64,000 bases of DNA from Nocardiopsis eucommiae (GTDB lineage Bacteria > Actinomycetota > Actinomycetes > Streptosporangiales > Streptosporangiaceae): the NCBI GenBank assembly GCA_018388625.1, contig CP074402.1:1922001-1986000 (forward strand), written 5' to 3'. A program made the translations under genes and the position numbers. The notes beneath the pieces were generated by a model, which saw only the letters and a list, made by a program, of their open reading frames with translations, was not told where the DNA came from and ran no database searches. Shown here one piece after another: positions 19,281 through 28,643 of the stretch (position 1 is the stretch's first letter; each line of letters begins with the position of its first letter).

Positions 19281-20657
19281 TCAGTCGTGGACGTGCAGCG
19301 GCTTGCCCGCCAGCGCGAGGTGAGCCTCGCCCAGCGCCTCCGACTGGCTCGGGTGCGGGTGGATCAGCTGGGCCACCTCGGAGGGCAGGGCCTCCCAGTT
19401 GTAGATCAGCTGGCCCTCGGCGATGAGCTCGCCGACGCGGCTGCCGACCATGTGGACGCCCAGCACGGGGCCGTCCTTCTCGGCGATGACCTTGACCGCG
19501 CCCTGGGTCTGGAGGATCTGGCTCTTGCCGTTGCCCGCCAGGTTGTAGTTCATCTCGACGACCTCGTGACCGCGCTCCTTGGCCACCTTGGTGGTGAGAC
19601 CGACGGAGGCGACCTCAGGCTCACAGTACGTGACCCGGGGAACACCGTCGTAGTCGATCGCGGGCGGGTTCTGCCCGGCGATGTGCTCGGCCACGAAGAT
19701 GCCCTCGGCGAAGCCGACGTGCGCGAGCTGGAGGGTCGGGATGAGGTCACCGACCGCGTAGACGTTGCCCACGCCGGTGTGCAGGTTCTCGTCGACCTTG
19801 ACGAAGCCGCGGTCCAGGGTGACGCCCTGCTCCTCGTAGCCCAGGCCCTCGGAGACGGGGCCGCGACCGATGGCGACCAGCAGGACCTCGGCCTCCAGGG
19901 TCTTGCCGCCCTGGAGGGTGACGACCACGCCGGAGTCGGTGGTCTTGACCGACTCGAACGGGGTGCCCAGCTCGGCCTTGATCTTCCGCTTGCGGAAGGC
20001 GCGCTCCAGCAGCTTGGAGCTGGACTCCTCCTCGACGGGGACCAGGTGCTTGAGGGCCTCGACGATGGTGACGTCGGCGCCGTAGGAACGCCACACGCTG
20101 GCGAACTCCACGCCGATCACGCCGCCGCCCAGGACGATGACGGACTCGGGGACGCGGTTCAGGCCCAGGGCCTGGTCGCTGGTCATGACCTTGTCGCCGT
20201 CGATCTCCAGGCCCAGGGTCTTGGGCTTGGAGCCGGTCGCCAGGAGGATGTTGCGCCCCTTGTAGACCTTGCCGTCGACCGTGACCTCGTCCTTGGCGGT
20301 GAGCTTGCCCTCACCCTCGACGACGGTGATCTTGCGGGACTTGATCAGCCCGCTCAGGCCCTTGTGCAGGCCGTTGATCACCTTGTCCTTGTACTGGTGC
20401 ACCGCGTCGATGTCGATGCCCTCGAACGTGGCCCGGACACCGAAGTTCTCGCTCTCCTTGGCGGTGTCGGCCACCTCGGCCGAGTGCAGGAGGGCCTTGG
20501 TGGGGATGCAGCCGCGGTGCAGGCAGGTGCCGCCGAGCTTGTCCTTCTCGATCAGGACGACGCTCATGTCCAGCTCGGCTGCGCGCAGGGCCGCCGCGTA
20601 GCCGCCGCTGCCGCCGCCAAGGACGACGAGGTCGAAGGTGCCGCCGCTCTCACTCAC
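19281..20657 (-). CDS. lpdA: Dihydrolipoyl dehydrogenase (E3)
   Basis: FAD enzyme that reoxidises the lipoyl group of E2 and reduces NAD+. 458 residues. FAD site [17 protein letters not shown]; redox-active disulfide [13 protein letters not shown], the usual actinobacterial variant; NAD site [16 protein letters not shown]; catalytic His-Glu in [12 protein letters not shown]. Intact. Upstream of the E2 gene on the same strand. Confidence 0.97.
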   Translation of the reverse strand: MSESGGTFDLVVLGGGSGGYAAALRAAELDMSVVLIEKDKLGGTCLHRGCIPTKALLHSAEVADTAKESENFGVRATFEGIDIDAVHQYKDKVINGLHKGLSGLIKSRKITVVEGEGKLTAKDEVTVDGKVYKGRNILLATGSKPKTLGLEIDGDKVMTSDQALGLNRVPESVIVLGGGVIGVEFASVWRSYGADVTIVEALKHLVPVEEESSSKLLERAFRKRKIKAELGTPFESVKTTDSGVVVTLQGGKTLEAEVLLVAIGRGPVSEGLGYEEQGVTLDRGFVKVDENLHTGVGNVYAVGDLIPTLQLAHVGFAEGIFVAEHIAGQNPPAIDYDGVPRVTYCEPEVASVGLTTKVAKERGHEVVEMNYNLAGNGKSQILQTQGAVKVIAEKDGPVLGVHMVGSRVGELIAEGQLIYNWEALPSEVAQLIHPHPSQSEALGEAHLALAGKPLHVHD

Positions 20658-20760
20658 GGGAACGAACTCCTAGTTGTGGTGGCTGGTGATGGGTGGTGGA
20701 AGACCGTGGCCCGCCGTCGCCGGTGGCGGTGTGTCATCGGGGACCCCGGCTGCCGGGGAC

Positions 20761-20793
20761 GGGGCGGCGCTGCCGGCTCGGGAGCGCCGCCCC
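20761..20793 (-). terminator. Terminator hairpin after pepA
   Basis: 11-bp stem (20761-20771 with 20783-20793) directly after the pepA stop on the minus strand. Confidence 0.6.
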
Positions 20794-20804
20794 GCCCTTC
20801 CGGA

Positions 20805-22325
20805 CTACTGCTTGCGGGCGTAGTCCTCGGCGATCCGGACGAGGGTGCGGGTACCCGCACCCGTGCCGCCCTTGGGGGTGTATCCGTGCGGGCCGCCCTG
20901 GTTGAAGGAGGGCCCGGCGATGTCGAGGTGGGCCCACTTGGTGCCCTCCTCGATGAACTCCTGGAGGAAGACGCCCGCCGAGAGCATGCCGCCCCAGCGC
21001 TCGCCCGCCACGTTGGCGATGTCCGCGACCGAGGAGTCGAGACCGGCGCGCAGCTCGCCCGGGAGCGGCATCGGCCAGGAGGCCTCGCCCTCGGCGGTGG
21101 CGGCGGCGACGACCTCGTCGCGCACGGTGTCGTCGTTGGACATGACCGCGAACACGCGGGTGCCGAGCGCGACCAGCTGGGCGCCGGTCAGCGTGGCGAT
21201 GTCCACGATCAGGTCGGGCTGGTCCTCGTGGGCGCGGACCAGGCCGTCGGCCATGACCAGGCGGCCCTCGGCGTCGGTGTTGAGGACCTCGACGGTCTTG
21301 CCGCCGTAGATGCTCAGGACGTCGGAGGGGCGCTGGGCCGTGCCGCTGGGCATGTTCTCGGCCACCGTCAGGTAGCCGACCGCGTTGACCTTGAGGCCCA
21401 GGGTGGAGATGGCGCGCATGGCGGCGAGCACGGAGGCGGCGCCGCTCATGTCGGACTTCATCGAGTCCATCCCGCCCGCGGGCTTGAGGGAGAGGCCGCC
21501 GGAGTCGAACGTGATGCCCTTGCCGACGAAGGCGACCGTCCTGGTGGCCTCGGGGTGGGTGTACGCGAGCCGCACCAGGCGGGGCGGGTTGGCCGAACCC
21601 TGACCGACGCCGGTCAGGCCGCCGTAGCCGCCCTCGGACAGGGCACGCTCGTCCAGGACCTCGATCTCCAACTCGGCCTGCTGGGCGATCTCCTGGGCCG
21701 CCGAGGCCAGGTCCTCGGGGACCAGGTCGGCGGGGGCGGTGTTGACGAGGTCACGGGTGAAGGACACGGCCTCGGCCAGAACGGCGGCGCGCTCCACAGC
21801 GTCGGCGGCGCCGTCGGCCCCGCTGACCACGGTGAGCGTGGCGGAGGGGCGGGCGGCCTTCTTCTCGGCCTTCTCCCCGGTGCGGTAGCGGTCGAAGCTG
21901 TAGGTGCCGAGCTCGGCACCGAGCGCGACGGCGCCCGCCTGGTCGGCGGTGGTCGCGGGCAGGGCCAGGGCGACGCGGCCCGCGCCCTCGGGGCGGGAGC
22001 TCAGCGCGCGCAGTGCGGCGCCGGCCGCACGGGACAGGACGTCGGGGTCGACGGCACCGTCGGTGGGCGCCGGGCCGAGACCGACGGCGACGACGATCGG
22101 GGCCGTGACGGCTCCGAGGGAGGCGATGGTGTGCACCTCCTCGGGGGCGCCGCTCGCTCCCAGGAGCGACAGGGTCGAGCCGAGGCCGCCGGTGAAGGCG
22201 GCGTCGACGCTATGAGCGCCCGATGCGGGCTCCGGGGCGTCGCCTCCGGAGTGGTAACCGACGACAACCGCGTCGGCGTCGAGCGAACTGGGGGACTCCG
22301 TGTTTACTGACAACGTCGTGCTCAC
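20805..22325 (-). CDS. pepA: Leucyl aminopeptidase, family M17
   Basis: Cytosolic two-metal aminopeptidase of 506 residues; removes N-terminal leucine and similar residues. The C-terminal catalytic domain has FVGKGITFDSGGLSLKP (metal ligands Lys/Asp) and the signature NTDAEGRLVMADG with metal-binding Asp/Glu and catalytic Arg. GTG 22325 follows GAGG. The N-terminal domain is variable, as usual. Intact. Confidence 0.95.
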   Translation of the reverse strand: MSTTLSVNTESPSSLDADAVVVGYHSGGDAPEPASGAHSVDAAFTGGLGSTLSLLGASGAPEEVHTIASLGAVTAPIVVAVGLGPAPTDGAVDPDVLSRAAGAALRALSSRPEGAGRVALALPATTADQAGAVALGAELGTYSFDRYRTGEKAEKKAARPSATLTVVSGADGAADAVERAAVLAEAVSFTRDLVNTAPADLVPEDLASAAQEIAQQAELEIEVLDERALSEGGYGGLTGVGQGSANPPRLVRLAYTHPEATRTVAFVGKGITFDSGGLSLKPAGGMDSMKSDMSGAASVLAAMRAISTLGLKVNAVGYLTVAENMPSGTAQRPSDVLSIYGGKTVEVLNTDAEGRLVMADGLVRAHEDQPDLIVDIATLTGAQLVALGTRVFAVMSNDDTVRDEVVAAATAEGEASWPMPLPGELRAGLDSSVADIANVAGERWGGMLSAGVFLQEFIEEGTKWAHLDIAGPSFNQGGPHGYTPKGGTGAGTRTLVRIAEDYARKQ

Positions 22326-22761
22326 GTCCTCGATGCTAGTCCTCCCGCGCCCCCGGCGGTGACGCCGCGCGCCGCGCCCCCGGGGGCCCTGACGCGGCGC
22401 TCCCCGCCGTCGCGCGGCGAACGGGTGACCCCGGGTGGGTCCGCCTCCGGCCGCGCCTCGTGGGGCCTCTGGTCCCTCGTGGGAGGTGTCGCACGCGGTC
22501 GGCGGCGCCCGGACACCCTCTCCCCGGGTCCGTCCGCGTGAAACTGAGTGTGAAAAAATGTGATGATGGCGACATCCGGCCGCCGCGGAAAACTATCAGA
22601 CCGCGTGAATCGGCAGGTGAAGCAGGCCCCGGTCGTTCACAGCGGGGTCGACCCCGCCCCTCCGCGCCCTCCCGGACACCCTGGACGCCACCCCCGACCC
22701 GCCCCATCCTAGGATCATTCGGGCGAGCCCTCCCTCGCCTCTGACCTGCACGGGAGAACAG
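22326..22761. other. Divergent intergenic region
   Basis: 436 bases between pepA and the three-repeat membrane protein. It contains a comparatively AT-rich patch at about 22540-22600 and a palindromic ATCCTAGGAT near 22705, whose TAGGAT could be a -10 box for the rightward gene. No coding region seen. Confidence 0.4.
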
Positions 22762-24504
22762 ATGCCGGATCCCGCGACCCCCGCCTCCCCGACCCTCCGG
22801 GCCTTCCGCTCGGCCACCGTCGCGCTGGCCCTGCTCGCCCTGTGCGTCGCGGTCCCCGGCCCGGCCCGGGCGGAGTCACCGCTCGCGGAGGCGGCCCGGG
22901 ACCTCTCCTCCGGGGAACACGTCCACGTCGCGGAGGGCGGCCCCGAGGTCTCCGAGCAGACCCTCGCCCTGGCCCGCGCCCGGCTCTCCGAGGCGCGGAC
23001 GCCGATCCGCGGCGCCCTCCTCGAAGGCGTGGACCCCGCACGGGCCGTCCACACCCTCGCCGAGGAGGTCGGCGAACCGGGACTGTACGTGGTGGCCACG
23101 GAGGAACGCGCCGCCACCGGGGGAGTCACGACCAGCCTGTCCTGGACCGCCGTGGGGATCGACACCGGCGGCGCCGACCTGGAGGACCACTTCGTGTTCT
23201 CCCGAGGCGGCCCGGTGGAGCAGATGGTCAGCGCCGTGGACCTGCTCGACGGTGACCTGCTTCCGGAGGTCGCGTCGGCGGCCCGGGAGGAGACGGTCCA
23301 CGTCCACCCCGCCGTCGAGGCGGCCCTGCCCGACCTCGACACCGAGGCCCTCCGGGAACGGTTCGACGGTCTGGACGACACCCGGGTCGCGGTCGTGCCC
23401 CCACCGGGACGGGACACCCCCGGGTACGAGGAGGCGTACGCCGACGCCCTGCTCGCACCACTCGGTGACGATGGCACCGCCCTGCTCGCCGTCTGGACCC
23501 ACGACGACTTCGACCTCACGCCCGCCTCCGCCCCGGAGGGTCCCGCGCCCGAGGACCTCGCGTGGCTGCTGCCACTCGGCCCCGGCCCGGACGGCCTGGC
23601 GCCCGCGCTCCACCTCTTCGCCGGAGCGGTGGACGGGAACGTGGTGGCCGACACCCGGGCCGCCCTGACCGAGGACCACCTCTTCGTGCACCCCCGGGCG
23701 GGCGCCGACATCACCGAGTCCGAGCGCGTCGAACTCGACGCCGCCCTGGCCGCGAGGGACGAACCGGTCCGCGTCGCGGTCCTGCCCTCCGGGGCACGGT
23801 TGGAGGCCGATCCGGACGGCGGCGCCGAGCCGCTGGCCGACGCGGTGGCCAGCATCTCGGACGACCCGGTCGTCGTCTACACGCTGGACGGCTCCGGCGG
23901 GGTGGAGCACTACCCGGTGCGCGGAGACGTCTCCGGAGGCGGGTACGACCTCGACACCGCCGTCTTCTTCGGACTCGACCACGCCAGCGCCCGGAACTCG
24001 GTGGACGGTCTCCTGTCGGAGCTCGGTGACGCATCGGTGCTCTCCGCGGACGAACCCGCCAGCGGAGAGGGAACCCCGACGCTGCCCTGGCCCGCCGTGG
24101 TCGGCCTGCTGCTCTCGGTCGTCCTGACCACGGTCGGGCTGGTCGGCGTGCTCGGACGGCGTCGGACGCAGGCCGTACGGGAGCGGGAACAGGAGCGTCT
24201 GGCGGCCGAGCGTGAGGACGCCGAGACCATGGAGGAACTGCGCGCCGAGGAGGCGGCCCGGGTCGCCGCCATCCAGGGCGAGAACGACCGGGGCATCACC
24301 GACCTGGGTGAGGCGCTCGCCCGGGCCGAGGCGCCCGCCACCGACTCCGTGGAGGAGTTCGAGACCCACCTGAGGGAGTACGAACAGCTCAAGGGGGACA
24401 ACGAACGCGCGAACGACATCGACCGCGTCCTCGCCGTCCGCCGCCGCACGGAACAGGCGCGCGAACGCCTGGAGCGGTGGAACCGCCGCCAGCGCGACCG
24501 CTGA
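22762..24504 (+). CDS. Secreted three-repeat protein anchored by one membrane helix, function unknown
   Basis: 580 residues, intact; I do not recognise the family. A signal peptide (1-37) is followed by an ectodomain built of three diverged repeats starting near residues 53, 179 and 307. Each opens with a beta-strand-like segment (VHVAE, VHVHP, LFVHP), then a helix ending in R-VAV-P-like sequence. A glycosylation-type hydrophobic signal was not seen; a membrane helix spans about 442-466. The cytoplasmic tail (467-580) is highly charged and probably coiled-coil. The overall plan, external module plus charged internal coil, suggests an envelope scaffold or sensor (inference). ATG 22762 follows GGGAGA. 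Confidence 0.75.
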   Translation: MPDPATPASPTLRAFRSATVALALLALCVAVPGPARAESPLAEAARDLSSGEHVHVAEGGPEVSEQTLALARARLSEARTPIRGALLEGVDPARAVHTLAEEVGEPGLYVVATEERAATGGVTTSLSWTAVGIDTGGADLEDHFVFSRGGPVEQMVSAVDLLDGDLLPEVASAAREETVHVHPAVEAALPDLDTEALRERFDGLDDTRVAVVPPPGRDTPGYEEAYADALLAPLGDDGTALLAVWTHDDFDLTPASAPEGPAPEDLAWLLPLGPGPDGLAPALHLFAGAVDGNVVADTRAALTEDHLFVHPRAGADITESERVELDAALAARDEPVRVAVLPSGARLEADPDGGAEPLADAVASISDDPVVVYTLDGSGGVEHYPVRGDVSGGGYDLDTAVFFGLDHASARNSVDGLLSELGDASVLSADEPASGEGTPTLPWPAVVGLLLSVVLTTVGLVGVLGRRRTQAVREREQERLAAEREDAETMEELRAEEAARVAAIQGENDRGITDLGEALARAEAPATDSVEEFETHLREYEQLKGDNERANDIDRVLAVRRRTEQARERLERWNRRQRDR

Positions 24505-24513
24505 CCGGGGCAC

Positions 24514-25293
24514 TCAGCCCCGTGTGGCCGCCGCCGTCACCAGCAGGACCACCGTCACGGCCGTCTCCACCAGGGCGCCCAGGACGTCGCCGGTCACGCC
24601 GCCCAGCCTGCGCACCGCCCGGTACAGCAGGACCCCGGCCGCGGCCAGCCCGGCCACCGCGCCCACCGCGCAGGCCACGGCGAACCCGGGGAGTACGCCA
24701 GACCGAGCAGGGCGGCGGCCAGCACCCCGCCGCGCACACGGCCGCCGCCAGGGGCCGCACCGTCCCCGCCACGAACGAGCCGAGCCCGTCGGGGCGGGCC
24801 GAGGGCGCGCCCGCGCACGCCAGGGTCACCGCGAGCCGCCCGGTCGCGCCCGCGACCACGGCACCGGCGACGGCGGCCCAGGGGAGGCCTCGACCAGCCC
24901 GGCCAACGCCAGGACCTGGGCTCCGACCGTCACCACCAGGGTGAGCACACCGAACGGTCCGATGTCGGAGCGACGCATCACCTCCAGCGCGCCCTCCGCC
25001 GGGCGACCGCTGCCGAGGCCGTCGGCGAGGTCGGCCAGCCCGTCCAGGTGCAGTCCCCTGGTGAGCAACGCCCCCAGTCCCACCGCGAGCAGCGCCGCCA
25101 GCGGGTCGGACCACCACCACGCCCCGACGACCGCGACGATCCCGGTCACCGCGCCGAGCAGCCCGCCCACGACCGGGGCCCAGCACATCGCCCGCCCCGC
25201 CACGGCGCGGTCCACCCGCTCCACCCGCACCGGCCAGACCGTGAAGGTGCCCACGGCCATGCGGGCCCCGGCCAGGGCGTCGGCGCCGCTCAC
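24514..25293 (-). CDS. cobS: Adenosylcobinamide-GDP ribazoletransferase (three frameshifts)
   Basis: Last step of cobalamin assembly: joins adenosylcobinamide-GDP with alpha-ribazole, at the membrane. The family signatures are LHLDGLADLADGLG and VMRRSDIGPFGVL, in a protein that is otherwise hydrophobic helices. GTG 25293 overlaps the cobU stop (GTGA), showing coupled translation. The frame breaks near 24885, 24727 and 24688; one base in a G/C run at each site restores a 260-residue protein ending VTAAATRG. Confidence 0.85.
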
Positions 25294-26387
25294 CCGAGCT
25301 CCACCACGCGCCCGGCCGTCGCCAGCACCACGACCTCGGACTCGGCGCCCACCCACTGGTTCAGCAGTCCCAGCCGGTCACGGAAGATCCGGCCCGAGCG
25401 GGTGGGCGGAACCACACCCGACCCCACCTCGTTGGTGACCGCCACCACGTAGGCCTGGGTCGACCGCCAGGCCTCCAACAGCTCGTGGACGGCGGTCTCC
25501 AACCGCTCCTCGGCGTCCTCGGGCGGTTCGTCCTCCCAGAGCCCGCACTCGCCCATCACCCCAGTGAGCCAGGTGCCCAGACAGTCGACCAGGACCGCGC
25601 CGCGCGCCTGTCTCAGCAGGACCGCGAGGCCGCTGGTCTCCTCGGTCCGCCACCACCAGGGGCGCCGCCGGGCGTGGTGCTCGACTCGCTCCGCCCACTC
25701 CGGGTCGGTGCCGTCGGGGACCGGGCCGGTGGCCGCGTAGACCACCCGTGGCTCGGTCAGCAGACGCAGTTCGGCCTCGGTGGACTTGCCGGAGCGCGCC
25801 CCGCCCGTGATCAGGGTCCGGTACGGCCCGTGCGGGCGGGACTCCGGCCACACCGTGGGCGGGCACGACATGACGGTGCCGTCACCCGGGACCAGGGCGC
25901 CCCACAGCCGGGCCCGCCGGGCGAACTCCTCGGGAGACCGGATCCGGTGGTCGCCGCCGACCGCCACGACGGCGGTGGTCACCCCGATCACCCCGGACCG
26001 GCGCAGCTCTCCGACCACCTCCGGGCGCTGCGCGGCGTCCACGATCACCATGTCCACCTGCTGGGCGGGCGCGGACGAGTACGCGGACGCCCCCGAGGGC
26101 CGACCGTCGGCGGGCGGTCCCCCGGGCAGTGGCCCCGGACCGGAGCGCGCGAACAGCAGACGTCCCCCGTCCGCGCTCTCGACCAGGGCGCCGTCCGGCG
26201 TGGACGTCACCGTGTAGCCGGGCGGGACCGGTCCGACGGCACCGGCCTCACGCAGGCGGAAGCGGTCGTCGACGGTCACCCGCAGCGGCAGGCGGCGATC
26301 CGCATGGGCCTTGTTACAGGACGAGCAGGTGCACTGTGGGGCTGGCCAGCCCGTGTGTCCCGCTGTCCCGAGAAATCGGATACGCAC
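25290..26387 (-). CDS. cobU: Adenosylcobinamide kinase/guanylyltransferase with N-terminal metallo-beta-lactamase-like extension
   Basis: 365 residues. The C-terminal part (about 190-365) is CobU: Walker A GGARSGKST, VVYAATGPVPDG, LVDCLGTWLTG and NEVGSGVVPP. It phosphorylates adenosylcobinamide and adds GMP, feeding CobS. The N-terminal 180 residues begin MRIRFLGTAGHTGWPAP with a CTCSSC motif, like PhnP/PqqB-type metallo-beta-lactamase folds. The HxHxDH metal motif is missing, so this part is probably not a hydrolase. Similar fusions occur in other actinobacteria (recalled). ATG 26387. Confidence 0.88.
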   Translation of the reverse strand: MRIRFLGTAGHTGWPAPQCTCSSCNKAHADRRLPLRVTVDDRFRLREAGAVGPVPPGYTVTSTPDGALVESADGGRLLFARSGPGPLPGGPPADGRPSGASAYSSAPAQQVDMVIVDAAQRPEVVGELRRSGVIGVTTAVVAVGGDHRIRSPEEFARRARLWGALVPGDGTVMSCPPTVWPESRPHGPYRTLITGGARSGKSTEAELRLLTEPRVVYAATGPVPDGTDPEWAERVEHHARRRPWWWRTEETSGLAVLLRQARGAVLVDCLGTWLTGVMGECGLWEDEPPEDAEERLETAVHELLEAWRSTQAYVVAVTNEVGSGVVPPTRSGRIFRDRLGLLNQWVGAESEVVVLATAGRVVELG

Positions 26388-26485
26388 CCGGAAGAGTAAA
26401 CAGCATCGTGCGCCAAGCCTTGGTTAAGCTCGGCACAGGATCGCGGTGCATCCACCGTGGAACCGGCGACGAAGGGCGGTCGAGG

Positions 26486-26689
26486 ATGGCGTGGACGTGG
26501 CGGTACATCGGCACCGACGGTGACCGGACGGGGGCGGAGGAACTGCCGGCCGAGTCGTTCACGTCGCGCGGTGACGCCGAGAGCTGGCTGGGCGAGAACT
26601 GGGCCGAGCTGGCTGAGGGCGGTGTGGCCAGCGTCGCGCTCCTGGAGGACGACCGGGAGCTCTACACGATGCCCCTCGGAACCGAGTGA
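26486..26689 (+). CDS. Small conserved actinobacterial protein, unknown
   Basis: 67 residues, MAWTWRYIGTDG to LYTMPLGTE. Acidic and soluble, with no cysteine and no membrane segment. ATG 26486 follows CGAGG, and the gene ends just before a strong terminator, which supports it being real. Function unknown; the pattern resembles short conserved actinobacterial proteins of similar length. Confidence 0.7.
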   Translation: MAWTWRYIGTDGDRTGAEELPAESFTSRGDAESWLGENWAELAEGGVASVALLEDDRELYTMPLGTE

Positions 26690-26695
26690 ACGCAC

Positions 26696-26728
26696 GGGGC
26701 CCGGCGGTCCGTACGACCGCCGGGCCCC
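26696..26728. terminator. Bidirectional terminator
   Basis: Perfect 14-bp stem (26696-26709 with 26715-26728), 5-base loop, between convergent genes. Confidence 0.85.
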
Positions 26729-26757
26729 GCGCTCCGGAACGCGTCCGGGGAGACTTC

Positions 26758-27762
26758 CTAGCCGCGGATGTTCTCCGGGCTCTTGGTGAGTTCCGGGTCG
26801 CGCTCCACGCTGTCGGCCAGGATCTCGTCGATCCGGGTCATCAGCTCGGCGTCGAGCGTGACCCCGGCGGCCTTCACGTTGCTCTCGACCTGGTCGGGGC
26901 GGGAGGCCCCGATGATCGCGGCGGAGACGTTCGGGTTCTGGAGGACCCAGGCCACGGACAACTGCGACAGGGTGAGTCCGGCCTCGGCCGCCAGCGGCTC
27001 CAGCCGCTGCACCCGCTCCAGCAGGGTCTGGTCCGCGACCTTGTCCGCCAGGAAGCGCTCGCTCTTGGGGTCGCTCGCCCGCGAACCGGCCGGGAGGTCC
27101 TGGCCCGGCTTGTACTTGCCCGTGAGGACGCCGCCCGCGATGGGGGACCAGACCAGCTGGCCGATGCCCTCGCGCTCGGAGAGCGGGACGACCTCGGACT
27201 CGATGACCCGCCAGATCATGTTGTACTGCGGCTGGCTGGAGACGATCCGGTCGAAGCCCATCTCGTCGGCGATCCTCAGCGCCCGCGCGATCTCGTCGGC
27301 GCGCCACTCGGAGACACCGATGTACAGGGCCTTGCCCTGGCGGACCAGGTCCTCGAAGGCCCGCATGGTCTCCTCCAGCGGGGTGGAGTAGTCGAACCGG
27401 TGCGCCTGGTACAGGTCCAGGTAGTCGGTGCCCAGACGGCGCAGGGAGTCCTCACAGCCGCGGATGACGTGCTTGCGGTTCAGGCCCCGGTCGTTGCGGC
27501 CCTCGCCCACCGGCCAGAAGACCTTCGAGAAGATCTCCAGACCGTCGCGGCGCTGCCCCTTGAGCGCGCGGCCCAGCACCTCCTCCGCCCTGCCCTGGGC
27601 GTAGGCGTCCGCGGTGTCGAAGGTGGTGATGCCCGCGTCGAGCGCCGCACGGACGCAGGAGGCCGCGGTGTCCTCCTCGACCTGGGAGCCGTGGGTGATC
27701 CAGTTCCCGTACGCGATCTCGCTGATGATCAGACCGCTGTTGCCAAGATGCCGAAATTCCAT
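26758..27762 (-). CDS. Aldo/keto reductase (potassium-channel beta / YghZ-like)
   Basis: NADPH-dependent reductase, 334 residues. The catalytic tetrad is present: Asp and Tyr in TTFDTADAYAQG, Lys in IFSKVFW and His in YQAHRFD. The NADP-binding end has IIGASRPDQVESN. Start ATG 27762 (MEFRHLGNSGL) is the family's usual N-terminus; longer in-frame starts add an unrelated leader. Substrate unknown. Single gene between two terminators. Confidence 0.92.
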   Translation of the reverse strand: MEFRHLGNSGLIISEIAYGNWITHGSQVEEDTAASCVRAALDAGITTFDTADAYAQGRAEEVLGRALKGQRRDGLEIFSKVFWPVGEGRNDRGLNRKHVIRGCEDSLRRLGTDYLDLYQAHRFDYSTPLEETMRAFEDLVRQGKALYIGVSEWRADEIARALRIADEMGFDRIVSSQPQYNMIWRVIESEVVPLSEREGIGQLVWSPIAGGVLTGKYKPGQDLPAGSRASDPKSERFLADKVADQTLLERVQRLEPLAAEAGLTLSQLSVAWVLQNPNVSAAIIGASRPDQVESNVKAAGVTLDAELMTRIDEILADSVERDPELTKSPENIRG

Positions 27763-27821
27763 GCCGAGCACTCTAGTTGGCGCGCCCCCGGCGGACTCCG
27801 CGGGGACCGTGGAGAGGTGAA

Positions 27822-27843
27822 GGGCCGGTGCGGTCACCGGCCC
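27822..27843 (-). terminator. Terminator of the DUF3043 gene
   Basis: Perfect 9-bp stem (27822-27830 with 27835-27843) after the DUF3043 stop on the minus strand. Confidence 0.65.
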
Positions 27844-27884
27844 CGCTCACGTCGTCGGGGATGGGGAGGTGGGACGGCGGTGGA

Positions 27885-28547
27885 TCAGCGGGCGCTGCTC
27901 GGGGTGGGGTCGTCTCCGACCTTCACCCGGGGCTTGGGCAGACGCAGGCGCCGGAACTGGAGCTGGCGCATGGCGGCGTACATGCCGATGCCCTTGATCG
28001 CCGGGTCGTCCGGGAAGTACTCGGTGGCGCGGCGCTTGACCGTGCGGCCGATCATGACGCCCTCGGCGATGATCGTCACCATCATCAGCGGCCACAGGAC
28101 GTAGGCGACGCCCACCTGGAAGACCGGGCTGTTGACGAACAACAGGGCGATGATGAGGATCGAGAACGGCAGGAAGAACTCGCTCGCGCTGCGGCGCGAG
28201 TCGATGAAGTCCCGGGCGTAGGCGCGGGCCTTGCCGAGGTCCTGCTGCCGGAAGTACCTCTCGTCTCCCTTGGGCGCGCCGGAACGCCGGGCGGTCGTGC
28301 CGCGTTGACGTTCGAGACGGTCCCGGTAGGCGCGGTAGGCCTCCTTACGGGTCTCAGGGGCCTTCACCGGTCGGCGCGGGATGCCTTCGGATTCCCTGCG
28401 CTTAGGGGTGGGCACACCCTTCTTGGGGGTATATCCCTTAGGTTGGGTGGCCTCAGTGGCCTCAGGGCTGGCGGATTCGGCCGTGGTCGAATCCGGGGCT
28501 GCGGAAGCGGAGCGACGTCGGAACACACCCTCAGGGTAGCCGGTCAT
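27885..28547 (-). CDS. DUF3043 family membrane protein
   Basis: 220 residues. A long basic, disordered N-terminus (PKGYTPKKGVPTPKRR) precedes a conserved region with RDFIDSRRSASEFFLPF and two membrane helices (about 125-145 and 150-170). Typical of an actinobacterial family of unknown function. ATG 28547 is used; GTG 28526 (start VFRRRS) is also possible because family members often begin MFRRR. Divergent from pspA. Confidence 0.8.
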   Translation of the reverse strand: MTGYPEGVFRRRSASAAPDSTTAESASPEATEATQPKGYTPKKGVPTPKRRESEGIPRRPVKAPETRKEAYRAYRDRLERQRGTTARRSGAPKGDERYFRQQDLGKARAYARDFIDSRRSASEFFLPFSILIIALLFVNSPVFQVGVAYVLWPLMMVTIIAEGVMIGRTVKRRATEYFPDDPAIKGIGMYAAMRQLQFRRLRLPKPRVKVGDDPTPSSAR

Positions 28548-28643
28548 AGCTTTATGGCGACCGCGGGCCAGACCGCGTAGGGTTGGGCAAAGCGCCCGCT
28601 GGGAACAGCCGATGTACGCACCGAGAAGGGGACGGCCACGCCA

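Noticed and set aside
20460-20540. Unusual redox motif [13 protein letters not shown] in LpdA
   Set aside because: Both cysteines are in place and this variant is common in actinobacteria.
19233-22310. Open frame of 1025 codons opposite lpdA and pepA
   Set aside because: Spans two recognised genes antisense; Gly/Asp/Val/Leu-rich shadow.
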